64,000 nt of DNA from Theocolax elegans (taxonomy: Eukaryota; Arthropoda; Insecta; Hymenoptera; Cerocephalidae). The position numbers were made by a program, and so were the translations under genes. Position 1 is the first letter of the stretch. Every line of letters begins with the position of its first letter. The stretch covers positions 54,676,539 to 54,740,538 of the forward strand of contig CM047431.1 in assembly GCA_026168455.1 (NCBI GenBank), read 5' to 3'. Under the pieces are notes generated by a model, which saw only the letters and a list, made by a program, of their open reading frames with translations, had not been told where the DNA came from and made no database searches. Shown here piece after piece: positions 37,604 through 47,270 of the stretch.

Positions 37604-39626
37604 GTACGTACATTATCGTTTGTTTTACCATTTTTCATGACACCCGGGTTTTCAACGTTGTTTACCCAAACGCCGGCTCTGACTGCATAACCTTTTCGTA
37701 TTGTTTTTCTTATACCAACGATTCGAGGAATCTCGTCCATTGATTTTTATTTCAATAATAATCCGGTACAACTTATTATTTAGCTAATCGTCGTTTACAT
37801 TCACTTTTTTTTTGTTATATCGCCATTTCAAACTTGTATTTTTAACGAAATTGTACATATAGGTACACAACTAACTCGGTAGTGGTGTCATTTCAAATTT
37901 CTTGGAATTATTCTTTCTCGCGCGCACTGATTAACCGATGATTTCCTCGAAATAGTTATATGTGCATTGTATCGATAAATGATGTTTATCATTTATCGAT
38001 CATATATCATTTATGTATTATATTTTAAAATTATAACGTTGTAAAATAAACAATTTAGTGCGTCGTGTAATAAGGGAAGATATGGTTTTTTTTCTTTTTT
38101 AAATTTTAGGATACTTATTTATTGTTTGCGATAGAAAAAGAAAAAATTTTAAAGGCTTTAACAATTATTTGAACCTTTCATATACCGGAGAATTAATATT
38201 CATCGAATCGATTTAACTTTTTTTTTACATGAAAAAGAAATTTGACACGAGATAATTTCATTTTGGTTGAGGTAAATACAGAGGAAAGGGCACGCAACAG
38301 TTTATTTGTTTCCGGATGTCAACAAAACTTTGAGTCGAAACTTTTTTTAACTATACCTAATGGCTTTTTTTAGAATATCTACGAAATTATTTATTTTTAT
38401 CGTTGCTTGAAAAAATTAAATTAATGTCATTAAAATGCGCGATAAACATTTGTTGATACGTACCTATACATATTTAATGATAGTATTTCATAATGTAATA
38501 TACAATTAAATAATTTTTTTTATTTAGAATGATATGATATACTTATTTTTTTTTATTGTATCAATATTATGTGTAAAAATTTGAATATGTAATGAATTTG
38601 ATATATGCGTGTGTAATAAATTTCAATATATTAACAATGCTATAATGATAAAGTTTATTTATTACATCTTGTCACAGATTTGAGGATTACAAATAGAACT
38701 CCACTTTTAATGCGATGTGGACACGCCATTTGCACATCTTGTCATTGCACAAATCCTCCTAGACCTTGTCCAATTTGTGATGAACAGTCGATCAATCTTG
38801 AATTTAAAACCCAATTACCTTACAATAATTATGTGATTGGATTATTAAATGTAATTCATACTTTCCAATCTAAATTTGACGAACCAGATATAACATTTCA
38901 TGTACCTTTAAAGCAAGTGCCTCGCCTTAAATATGATCAAGGTTTGATTTCTTATTATTATTTTTATATTATTTTGTATTAGTAAGATTCATTAACTTAA
39001 ACATTTTTCTTTGCACATTGTAGGTGCTTGTAAAGAGTGTGGTATGATAGCTAATTACAAATGCAAAAACTGTGATGTTATTTTTTGTAGTCCATGTTTT
39101 AAAAAGGTTTGTAATTAAGTGAAGCAAATGAATAACTAATTGTACAATTTGCTTCATAAATACTTAAAAGAATTTATTTTTCAATTTCTTCTTTAACAAT
39201 TCAATTTAAAATTAATATTTTTTATTTTACAGTTTCATAATAAAGCCTTGCAAGATCATGAAGCAATATCTTTGAATAAAAATGCAGTTGAATTTGAAAT
39301 AACCAACATTTGTAATAATCCAAAGCATGATAATGCATTCAATGATTATTATTGCGAGGACTGTGATTTTGAAGGTTGTTCTAATTGTATACTTCAAAAG
39401 CATAAAGACCATAAAACAGTATTGCAAGAAGAAAGGGTATGTGTAAAATACAGTTTAATTAAAAACATGTATAAAACATTTCATTTATAATTTTATTATT
39501 TTTTATTATCTTAAGATTTCATTTGTGAAATTTTTATTTTTTCAGAACGAAAATCTTATGTCAGAATTTTATGAAGCTGTTGACAAACTTCAGGAGACCA
39601 GGATACGCATTCAAAACACACAAAAG
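37435..39626 (+). CDS. RING finger and double B-box protein (TRIM-like), multi-exon
   Basis: Five exons join in frame: 37435-37603, 38678-38941, 39024-39106, 39233-39436 and 39546-39626. The product begins MLMSRHARPG and carries a C3HC4 RING split by intron 1 (CVIC, then CGHAICTSC and CPIC). Two B-box zinc fingers follow, one of the CKECG...CKNC...CSPC type and one CNNPKHD...YYCEDC...CSNC. A short helical stretch then starts NENLMSEFYEAVDKL. RING plus B-boxes is the N-terminal layout of TRIM/RBCC ubiquitin ligases, which act inside the cell to ubiquitinate partners chosen by C-terminal domains. No such C-terminal domain is visible here. All introns have GT-AG ends and matching phases. The start could instead be the ATG at 37441. 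The precise orthologue is not recognised. The gene is convergent with the chitin-binding gene. Confidence 0.85.
38678..38941 (+). CDS. RING/B-box gene, exon 2
   Basis: Acceptor gtcacag. Encodes the rest of the RING (CGHAICTSC, CPIC) and a linker ending in KYDQ. One base is carried across the donor GTTTGA. Confidence 0.85.
39024..39106 (+). CDS. RING/B-box gene, exon 3
   Basis: Acceptor attgtag. Encodes the first B-box core, ACKECGMIANYKCKNC and CSPCFKK. The donor GTTTGT is in phase 0. Confidence 0.85.
39233..39436 (+). CDS. RING/B-box gene, exon 4
   Basis: Acceptor ttttacag. Encodes the end of B-box 1 (FHNKALQDHEAISL) and all of B-box 2, with YYCEDC, CSNC and HKDHK ligands. The donor GTATGT is in phase 0. 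Confidence 0.87.
39546..39626 (+). CDS. RING/B-box gene, exon 5
   Basis: Acceptor ttttttcag. 27 codons with coiled-coil-like spacing (LQETRIRIQNTQK). It ends at a strong donor GTAAGG. Without splicing the frame would stop six codons later at TAA (39639-39641), so a short form is also possible. Confidence 0.8.
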
Positions 39627-39742
39627 GTAAGGGTTATTTAAATTATAAGTCATACATTTTATTACAAAATGAATAAATAGTACATTTATTCAACAAAGGT
39701 ATAACAAGATTGAAAGTGTTAAACACAAACATCTTTATTCAG

Positions 39743-39982
39743 ATTGTAAAGAGTACTAAACACCTCTTTATTAACAATACTTGCAATATATTTTCATGCC
39801 GCACAATATTGCAATTTATACTTATTTATTTTAAGTATTTCATTAAACACATTAGCAGTATGAATTGTCACAATCATTCTTATACATATTCAATTACAAA
39901 AGAGAAAATAACCATCAAACTATTTAATTATTTTCTAGTAAATAATGTTATTGCTGATGGTGATAGATGTTTATTTAAATAA
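39743..39982 (+). CDS. Possible terminal exon of the RING/B-box gene
   Basis: A frame of 79 codons plus stop stays open in AT-rich DNA, directly after the acceptor ctttattcag and in the correct phase for exon 5. It encodes a Cys/Ile/Phe-rich stretch with a hydrophobic segment (ILQFILIYFKYF) and ends DGDRCLFK. No domain is recognised. If used, the whole protein would be 346 residues. Chance openness cannot be excluded. Confidence 0.3.
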   Translation: MVKSTKHLFINNTCNIFSCRTILQFILIYFKYFIKHISSMNCHNHSYTYSITKEKITIKLFNYFLVNNVIADGDRCLFK

Positions 39983-40393
39983 CTAAAGGACAAAAATATG
40001 ACTAGAGGCGTTGTAGAAATCCTTAATCATGCACTATGTTCTTTACCTAAATATAATTTATTCTAATTTAGTTAAATATCTGGATGTTCATGTTACTCAT
40101 TTTTTAAGAGATTTCTTTCGCCTTTGCACATTCTAATGGCAACAATGCAATGATAATTAATTTGACAGAAGTGATTATAGTATAAAAAAAGTGATTAAAT
40201 ATTTTTCTAAACTGTTGCGCAATGTAAACTATGCAGTATTTATCAATTAAATTATACTAAACAATTTAAAGCAGATAAAGCCAATTATAATATCTGTAGT
40301 AGATTTTCTTTAAATAAAATTTTGACATCACCTCTGTCTTATAAGTCAATGACAAATGAAATAATTAATCGATACTAAAAATTCATTGAAAAA
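39983..40393. other. Intergenic space between convergent genes
   Basis: AT-rich, with an AATAAA at about 40313 that could serve 3' end formation of the plus-strand gene. No exon was recognised. Confidence 0.5.
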
Positions 40394-40732
40394 TTATTTT
40401 GAGTCTTCTATTGATTGTAAAGTATTGAGAGTACTTTTATCTCTTTCTTCTTGTTCTTTTTTCATCTTTTTCTCCTTTAATTTAGCTTCCATTTCTTTGA
40501 ATTTTAATTCAAGATATTTATCCACCTCTGGGCCTGTAAAATCTTCAGGGAATTTTGGCATAATAGGTAGGATATACTTGTAGAGTCGTTCATTGAGTAC
40601 ATAAAGTTGCGTTGTAGATTCACATTTTACATTGAACCACCAATCGCATGTTAAAGCTACTTGGCTGAATATTGTACCGTTTGGACATAAAAATGAAGAT
40701 TTTCCTCCATTTAAATCACAATAATGCCAAAC
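40394..40732 (-). CDS. CPAP1-like gene, last exon (F)
   Basis: Acceptor tcttatag. Completes the chitin-binding domain (VWHYCDLNG, FLCPNGTIF, LTCDWWFNVKC), then YVLNERLYKYILP and a charged tail EMEAKLKEKKMKKEQEER before TAA at 40394-40396. Confidence 0.92.
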   Translation of the reverse strand, partial: VWHYCDLNGGKSSFLCPNGTIFSQVALTCDWWFNVKCESTTQLYVLNERLYKYILPIMPKFPEDFTGPEVDKYLELKFKEMEAKLKEKKMKKEQEERDKSTLNTLQSIEDSK

Positions 40733-43700
40733 CTATAAGAGAAGAATTAACAGTTTTAATATTTTATATGAATATGGGCTTGGGAATGAATATTTTTAAA
40801 TATACAAATGAAAATTCTCATACTTACTTGACAACCTGTTTCTGGATCTCCAAAAAATCCTTTGTATCGTTGTTGTTTACAACTAAAATTAGTTTCTGGA
40901 ATTTCAGTATAAGCAGGATAATCTATATGAGGTTTTCCTCTAGTAGCTCCATATTTGAGTGAAGATGACGGAATACTTTGGATGTGAGTTGGGATTTGTT
41001 GCCTTGGTTCTTCGGTAGTAACAGGTAAAGTGTATCTCTCATCTTCTAAAATTTCATCATTGTTTTCATCTACTTCATATTGATTTCCAATGGGTTGTTC
41101 AGTAGTATGTGGAATTAGAGGTTCTTTAACTATTAGTTAAAAAAAAATTTCAATATACAATTATTTTAATAATAATAATATTTATAAATTATTAATAAAA
41201 TACAATAATAAATCTTCTCTAACCAGAATTGTAATTTTTCTCTTTATCGATGTCCTGTACTATTGGCACGTAGTATTCAACAATTTTATTATTCTCGCTG
41301 GGTAGTCTAGTGTTTGTTGGCAATGGAGCTGGCAATTGAGATTTTATTTGATTGACGTAAGGTCTTACAGGTTTAATTTCAACAACTTCTTCATTAGGAC
41401 TCGATATAGCTGGCTTAATTTGACCAATGTAAGGATTAACCGGTTTTAGTTCAATTAAGTCATCTTGAGGAACTGGTATTGGAGCCTTAAATTGTTTGAT
41501 ATAAGGACTCGCAGGTTTTATTTCAACTAACTCATTGTGAGGAGTTACAGAAATTTGAGATGCTTCATAGTTTGATTCTGTAATGACTTTAGGTTTTGCA
41601 TATGTGGGTTTATATTTTCCATACACTGTAACAATTTAAGTTAATAAGTAAAGTCTTAATGTACATAATTTCAATATTTATTAATTAAAAAAAAAACAAT
41701 TTAAAATTAACATTGACTTGGATTTGAATATTGTAAATAAGTAGAAATTGTAAGAAAAAGTGTAGAAATTTAATTAAAAACAAATAATACTGTTATTAGC
41801 GTAATATTACATAAAAATATACGTTTAAATCTTTCAAGTCAAGATAATTGTAAAAAATTGTTTTACCACTTAGAGAACTGAAAAAAGAAACATTTTTTTC
41901 AAATAAAAGAATAATCTATTGATTGATAATTTGTTAAAGAGTAAATTTAATACACTGAAGAGAAAAACAATTAATTGAATTCAATAAAATATTTAATTAA
42001 ATATATTTGTTTAAATCTACGTTTATTTTATGCAATATTTTAGTTTAGCAAATATTTACATAAAATTTATTCGATAAAATATTTTATTATAATTTTGTTA
42101 TTTTCAGTGAATAAATTTTAATTTAAAATTCAAAAGAATACATAGTAAAAAAAGTAATTGCACAAACCGGGTGAATAGGTTTCTTTTTTCCCAGCGTTGA
42201 GAATATTAAGTATCTCCATAAGGGTTTTAATGCTGCTGTCGATGTTGTCGTTGCTGAGAACCTCGGGCAGCTGATTAGTCAATTGCAAGCTCTTGAGAAC
42301 GTGATTCAAACTGACCCGAGGAACCGATTGTGGCACAGGTTCTAAAATCGTGGGTCTTGGCGCCACTGGCTCCACGTACCTCATTTGCTGTTGTTGTTGT
42401 TGTTGTTGCTGCTGTAACTTTGTTTGAGCCGTGAAACGTATAGATTCAAAATCTTCAGGTGCACGATCTCCATACGCGTATTCTTGTTGCAGCTTTAACT
42501 TTTGAGGCGAGAAACTCGTTGGTCGACTACTCGTCGTGTGGTAACGGACTTCTGGAATCGTTCTATTAACATTTCAATTAATAATATATTTATTTGCTTA
42601 TATTTATAGTTTTGATATTGACAAATATTTTATTTGTATAAAAATAATACGTACATTGGCATAGGCCTGGTTGTTCTTATAGGTATCCCTGAATAATCCT
42701 CGTAGGTTTCTTTCGTATTGTATCTCACAGGCATGAAATAATCACCGTCAGGATTAATGTCTTTCGGATCGTATTGTACCGATGGTACGAATCTCTGTTC
42801 TTCGTTTTTTTGCACTTGATATCTGCTTTTAGTCACCTGCAAAAAAAGTTTTTAAATATATTCACATATTTAAACATATCTCGAAAATGTAAAAGGGAAA
42901 ACAGTTTTTCTTTCTATATCGATAAATATATTGTTGATGAAAAAAATTAAATATTATTATGGATAATACTATTTTTCTTTAATATGCCTAAAATAGTAAG
43001 ACGAATATACGTTTGTGCAATTAATATTAATGTCTACAGATTGATTTAAATTTGTAAACTGTACTTATATATTTTCAATTCATACAAAAAAGAAATTATT
43101 CATAAAAATATAATGTCATTGCTTTTATACATAGAAAGATTGATTAATTTCCGGGTCGGGCATTAGCTTAAAATAATTATTTGTACGGTTATCCTAGATT
43201 TAAAAAGTAAATGATTTACTAATTAACTAATGTTAATAGACAATATTTCAAAATTTCAATTATTTTAATTAATAAATAATAATAAACAATAATATTTTTG
43301 TTTATTACAAAATGTTACAATGTAACGCGGATCGACTTATAAGAAAAAAAGAAAAAAATTTCGGTCAGAATAAATGAGTATGGAATTATCTAATTTAGAA
43401 GATAAATATTAATCGCGATATTATTGCGAACCTGAAGGGGTCTCAACGTGACGTACGAAGGTGTTGCTTGCGGGGTCGTTGGTCTGCGGTGGACCGAACT
43501 TTCCGACTGACTAACGTACGCTTGACCAAGAGAACCTGACGGATTTGGTTGATGACCATTCACATAATTGTTGACCAAGTAGTACGTCATGTAAGGTATG
43601 AGTCTACGGTAACGTTCGCGAAAATCATCGTTATCCTCGCTCGCCAAGGTGTCGTCTTCATCTTCCGTCATTCGGTTTTCATCGTGACCCTCGGTATTGT

Positions 43701-43745
43701 TCACTGGTACTTTGATCGATGACGACAAATGTTGAGATAGAATGC
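40394..43745 (-). CDS. CPAP1-like protein with one type-2 chitin-binding domain (partial, 5' incomplete)
   Basis: Six exons join in frame on the minus strand: 43745-43432, 42836-42655, 42562-42168, 41625-41224, 41129-40828 and 40732-40394, giving about 643 residues to the stop at 40394-40396. The order is an acidic segment (TEDEDDTLASEDNDD), Pro/Gln-rich linkers with a nine-Gln run, three short EIKP repeats, then a chitin-binding type-2 (peritrophin-A) domain spanning the last two exons. Its six cysteines are spaced C-x15-C-x5-C-x10-C-x12-C-x7-C. A YVLNERLYKYILP motif and a Lys/Glu-rich tail follow. The domain binds chitin in cuticle or extracellular matrix. One domain in a long low-complexity protein is the CPAP1 pattern of insects. 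The signal peptide and first exon are not found, so the true N-terminus lies further upstream. Confidence 0.85.
40828..41129 (-). CDS. CPAP1-like gene, exon E
   Basis: Acceptor actaatag and donor GTAAGT (strong), phase 0. Acidic linker (NNDEILEDERYTLPV), then the first half of the chitin-binding domain: IDYPAYTEIPETNFSC and FFGDPETGC. Confidence 0.88.
41224..41625 (-). CDS. CPAP1-like gene, exon D with three internal repeats
   Basis: Acceptor ttgttacag and donor GTTAGA. Encodes three successive repeats of about 28 residues with the core EIKPxxPYIxQIK: VEIKPASPYIKQFK, IELKPVNPYIGQIK and VEIKPVRPYVNQIK. It ends IVEYYVPIVQDIDKEKNYNS. Confidence 0.87.
41953..42109. mobile_element. Short MITE in an intron of the CPAP1-like gene
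   Basis: Starts cactgaagagaaaaacaatt after TA and ends ttgttattttcagtg. The ends match those of the 2.34 kb AT-rich transposon (CACTGAA...), and the same ttgaattcaa word is present near the left end. It lies in the intron between exons C and D. The right-hand TA is not clear. Confidence 0.6.
42168..42562 (-). CDS. CPAP1-like gene, exon C
   Basis: Acceptor gttaatag and donor GTTTGT. Contains a CAA/CAG tract of nine Gln at about 42385-42411, then MRYVEPVAPRPTILEPV and a Leu-rich helix (IKTLMEILNILNAGKK). One base is carried over. Confidence 0.85.
42655..42836 (-). CDS. CPAP1-like gene, exon B
   Basis: Acceptor tttttttgcag and donor GTACGT. Encodes VTKSRYQVQKNEEQ to TTRPMP, with Tyr-rich DPKDINPDGDYFMP. 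Two bases are carried over. Confidence 0.87.
43432..43745 (-). CDS. CPAP1-like gene, exon A
   Basis: Acceptor gattgcag. Reads ILSQHLSSSIKV through the acidic stretch to LRPLQ. The donor is GTTCGC, phase 0 and not a strong match. The exon is exactly duplicated at 46203-46516. It starts with two bases of a split codon. Confidence 0.8.
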
Positions 43746-44333
43746 CTGCAATCAGAAAATCAATATCCCTTCGTTAATTTATGCTTTCTATAAGTATAAT
43801 AAATTATTTTAAAACAAAATGTCGCTTTATTTACGTATCATTAAAGTTATAAATAATTAACTACGATATTTTATATAGAATAATAATGGCATGGTCCTCT
43901 TTGATATTAAATATTTTCCTTTCTTATAAATCCAAAGAATGTCTGTGAAGAGAAACCTTTATATGTTATATTAAAAAATCGACGTAGCCAAATATTATAT
44001 TGTATTAAATAAAAAAAACGTAATTGCTCAAAAGCTTATAAAACGAAAAGCGATCGAAAATTATTAATAACTATAGTACTGGATATTAATGTCGATCGGT
44101 TGTAAATGTATAAATCTAAATAATAATTTAATTTTGATAAAGTCGCGTTTCGTCTATGTACAACTGATATGCGAATTGACGAGTAGCGAGTGACGAAATA
44201 AGAAAAAAAAGTTTCGTTTGTATAAAAACATAAAGGGAAAAAGGGAGACTCTCGACGAAAAACTTGGACTTACACACTTCTCGTTTCAACTACACCGAAC
44301 CCTCTTCTTCAAAAAAAAAAGTTTATCAACTAC

Positions 44334-44499
44334 CAGTCGACGCGTTGGGAGTTTCAATGAATTTTTCCTTCTCGCCCTGATCGTTTCGTATAGGGCAACT
44401 TTGCATTTCTTCGGGAAGTTCCTCGCATTTCCGCGATTGGGAAAATCTTTTTTGTTGTTTTTCTATCGAACCTCGCGTGCAGTTATGAGCTCGGATAAG
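44334..44499 (-). CDS. Probable upstream exon of the CPAP1-like gene (5' boundary unknown)
   Basis: On the minus strand a frame is open from 44499 to a donor ACTG|GTAGTT at 44334. It carries one base, exactly what exon A (starting with two bases) needs. The join reads NASTG then ILSQHL. The peptide includes CEELPEEMQSCPIRNDQGEKE, and the DNA is GC-richer than its surroundings. The acceptor is not clear and there is no signal peptide. An ATG inside (MQSCPIRN) could only be a start if a non-secreted form exists. A plus-strand frame also spans this region, so the exon call is moderate. Confidence 0.45.
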
Positions 44500-44563
44500 T
44501 TATTCAAGATTTATCACGTCGATTGCTTTAGATTCAAAGCAAGCGATGTTCAAAGTGAATTTA

Positions 44564-46112
44564 GGGTAAATGTACCAATTCCTGCGGCGTCAAGCTGAAT
44601 CAGCCAATTTTTTAGTCTTTTTTGTGAAAATATATCAATATTAATATATCTAAATTATTTAAACATAAAGTTAAGCTATTAGGTAGTTAAAAAAAAATAC
44701 TTAACATTACTATTTATCAATTAAAATTTTTATAATAAAAAACTTTTCGCGTATCAAAATGTACATAATCCTGCGGAATATAAAATGGAATGAACGTATT
44801 AATGCGGAACTTTGCCCTATTCCTGCTGTTAATAATTTAGGGAAATACTTTTTATAAATAATAGTTTTTACTTACCATAAAGTTTTAATTACAAGAATAT
44901 TAAGTAAACATTAGAGTATTTAATTAGTAATTTGTTTATTAATTTAAACTTTAACATATTTTATAAATATGCACATGCAATATTAATAAATTTTTAAATA
45001 AAACAAATAACTTTTCTAAAAATCTAAAAAAATCTAAAATTACTATGCATTGCCTGTTGATCAACTGAGCTTCTTTATTTTTTAAGACTTTTTGTATCTA
45101 TCGATTCTTTCTTTATTTTAAATCATTTTGTTTCTAATTTTAAAAATTTCCATTTATTTTAAACATTCTTCTTGTTTGCGTATTTTTTCATTATCTTTTT
45201 GTAAATTTAATTCTTCTTTCTAACCTTTTCTTTATTCTTTATTCTTTATTTAACCCATTAATAATTACAGATTTATTACATCTGCAAACCCTATAGAGGT
45301 AAATAAATTAATCTGTACATAGCTTATATACTAACTTAAACTAATTAGTTAATGATTAGCTGCATTTCTGCAGCCTATAACTAATTTATTCTTAAATCTA
45401 ATATATATTATTTTATTTAATGTTCCAATAATAAATAATGCATCACAGTAGTGTGCTATAAGCAACATTGTTATAACAGAAAAAATATATATACACATTA
45501 ATGCAGTATATATACATTTTATATTTTACAACTCATTATATTCTTTCCTGCTTCCTTCTTTGTTTTATTTTGTTTCTGCCTGTCAAGTTTCTTTACTTTT
45601 GGAGTTATTAAAAATATATTTTTACACTAAACGTGAAATTATAACTGCGATAAAGGTACTGCAGAGTAGTGTAGTTTTTAGGTTATGTACTGACACGTTA
45701 CTGCGCAGGAATACGGACAATTGCGTCAAATTTTCGCCGCAGCGATGCGCGCATACTTTGCGGATACTGCCCAAATGCTACTGACGATTTTTAAATAATT
45801 ATTTAAATAGATTAACACTTTTTTAATATTTCAAATAAATAAATAATATATTTAAGTAATGGAAAAAATCTTTTTTCGTAGCTTAACAAAATTATTTACT
45901 AAATTTTAAGTGACTTTTAAGCTAGCTAATTTGTGTCGAAATCGTTTGGAAATGAGTCATTTTATTCAATTTTTGACACTGTATTTTTAGAAGACCTGTA
46001 CTTAATTATAAATTTAATATATATTATTTATTATTATTTATTCTGGTTCCAATTAACCCATAGTAATCGCATGAATTTTTTTAAGGAAAAAAATGATTTT
46101 TATTATTTATTT
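44564..46112. other. Unique spacer between duplicated exon blocks
   Basis: AT-rich sequence starting gggtaaatgtaccaattcct. A related word recurs at 44758. No gene was recognised. It may be an insertion at the duplication junction. Confidence 0.45.
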
Positions 46113-46202
46113 AGAAAAAAAGAAAAAAATTTCGGTCAGAATAAATGAGTATGGAATTATCTAATTTAGAAGATAAATATTAATCGCGATATTATTGCGA
46201 AC

Positions 46203-46516
46203 CTGAAGGGGTCTCAACGTGACGTACGAAGGTGTTGCTTGCGGGGTCGTTGGTCTGCGGTGGACCGAACTTTCCGACTGACTAACGTACGCTTGACCAA
46301 GAGAACCTGACGGATTTGGTTGATGACCATTCACATAATTGTTGACCAAGTAGTACGTCATGTAAGGTATGAGTCTACGGTAACGTTCGCGAAAATCATC
46401 GTTATCCTCGCTCGCCAAGGTGTCGTCTTCATCTTCCGTCATTCGGTTTTCATCGTGACCCTCGGTATTGTTCACTGGTACTTTGATCGATGACGACAAA
46501 TGTTGAGATAGAATGC
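46203..46516 (-). CDS. Duplicate of CPAP1-like exon A
   Basis: Identical coding sequence and splice sites to 43432-43745. It is 314 bases long, so adding this exon alone next to exon A would shift the frame. It could be an alternative exon, part of a duplicated exon pair, or an assembly artefact. Confidence 0.5.
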
Positions 46517-47104
46517 CTGCAATCAGAAAATCAATATCCCTTCGTTAATTTATGCTTTCTATAAGTATAATAAATTATTTTAAAACAAAATGTCGCTTTA
46601 TTTACGTATCATTAAAGTTATAAATAATTAACTACGATATTTTATATAGAATAATAATGGCATGGTCCTCTTTGATATTAAATATTTTCCTTTCTTATAA
46701 ATCCAAAGAATGTCTGTGAAGAGAAACCTTTATATGTTATATTAAAAAATCGACGTAGCCAAATATTATATTGTATTAAATAAAAAAAACGTAATTGCTC
46801 AAAAGCTTATAAAACGAAAAGCGATCGAAAATTATTAATAACTATAGTACTGGATATTAATGTCGATCGGTTGTAAATGTATAAATCTAAATAATAATTT
46901 AATTTTGATAAAGTCGCGTTTCGTCTATGTACAACTGATATGCGAATTGACGAGTAGCGAGTGACGAAATAAGAAAAAAAAGTTTCGTTTGTATAAAAAC
47001 ATAAAGGGAAAAAGGGAGACTCTCGACGAAAAACTTGGACTTACACACTTCTCGTTTCAACTACACCGAACCCTCTTCTTCAAAAAAAAAAGTTTATCAA
47101 CTAC

Positions 47105-47270
47105 CAGTCGACGCGTTGGGAGTTTCAATGAATTTTTCCTTCTCGCCCTGATCGTTTCGTATAGGGCAACTTTGCATTTCTTCGGGAAGTTCCTCGCATT
47201 TCCGCGATTGGGAAAATCTTTTTTGTTGTTTTTCTATCGAACCTCGCGTGCAGTTATGAGCTCGGATAAG
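47105..47270 (-). CDS. Duplicate of the probable upstream CPAP1-like exon
   Basis: Same frame and donor as 44334-44499. It shares the uncertainty of that exon. Confidence 0.4.

Larger units (their letters stand above)
43342..44563 (+). repeat. Direct duplication carrying CPAP1-like exons, copy A
   Basis: Essentially identical to 46113-47334 (offset 2771) with no difference noticed. It begins agaaaaaaagaaaaaaattt and ends aagtgaattta. It contains exon A and the probable upstream exon at 44334-44499. The two copies are separated by 1549 bp of unrelated sequence rather than lying head to tail. Confidence 0.92.

Noticed and set aside
44218..44598. 126-codon plus-strand ORF (and copy at 46989-47339)
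   Set aside because: Antisense to the probable CPAP1-like exon, whose donor phase fits exon A. The plus-strand product has no recognisable domain.
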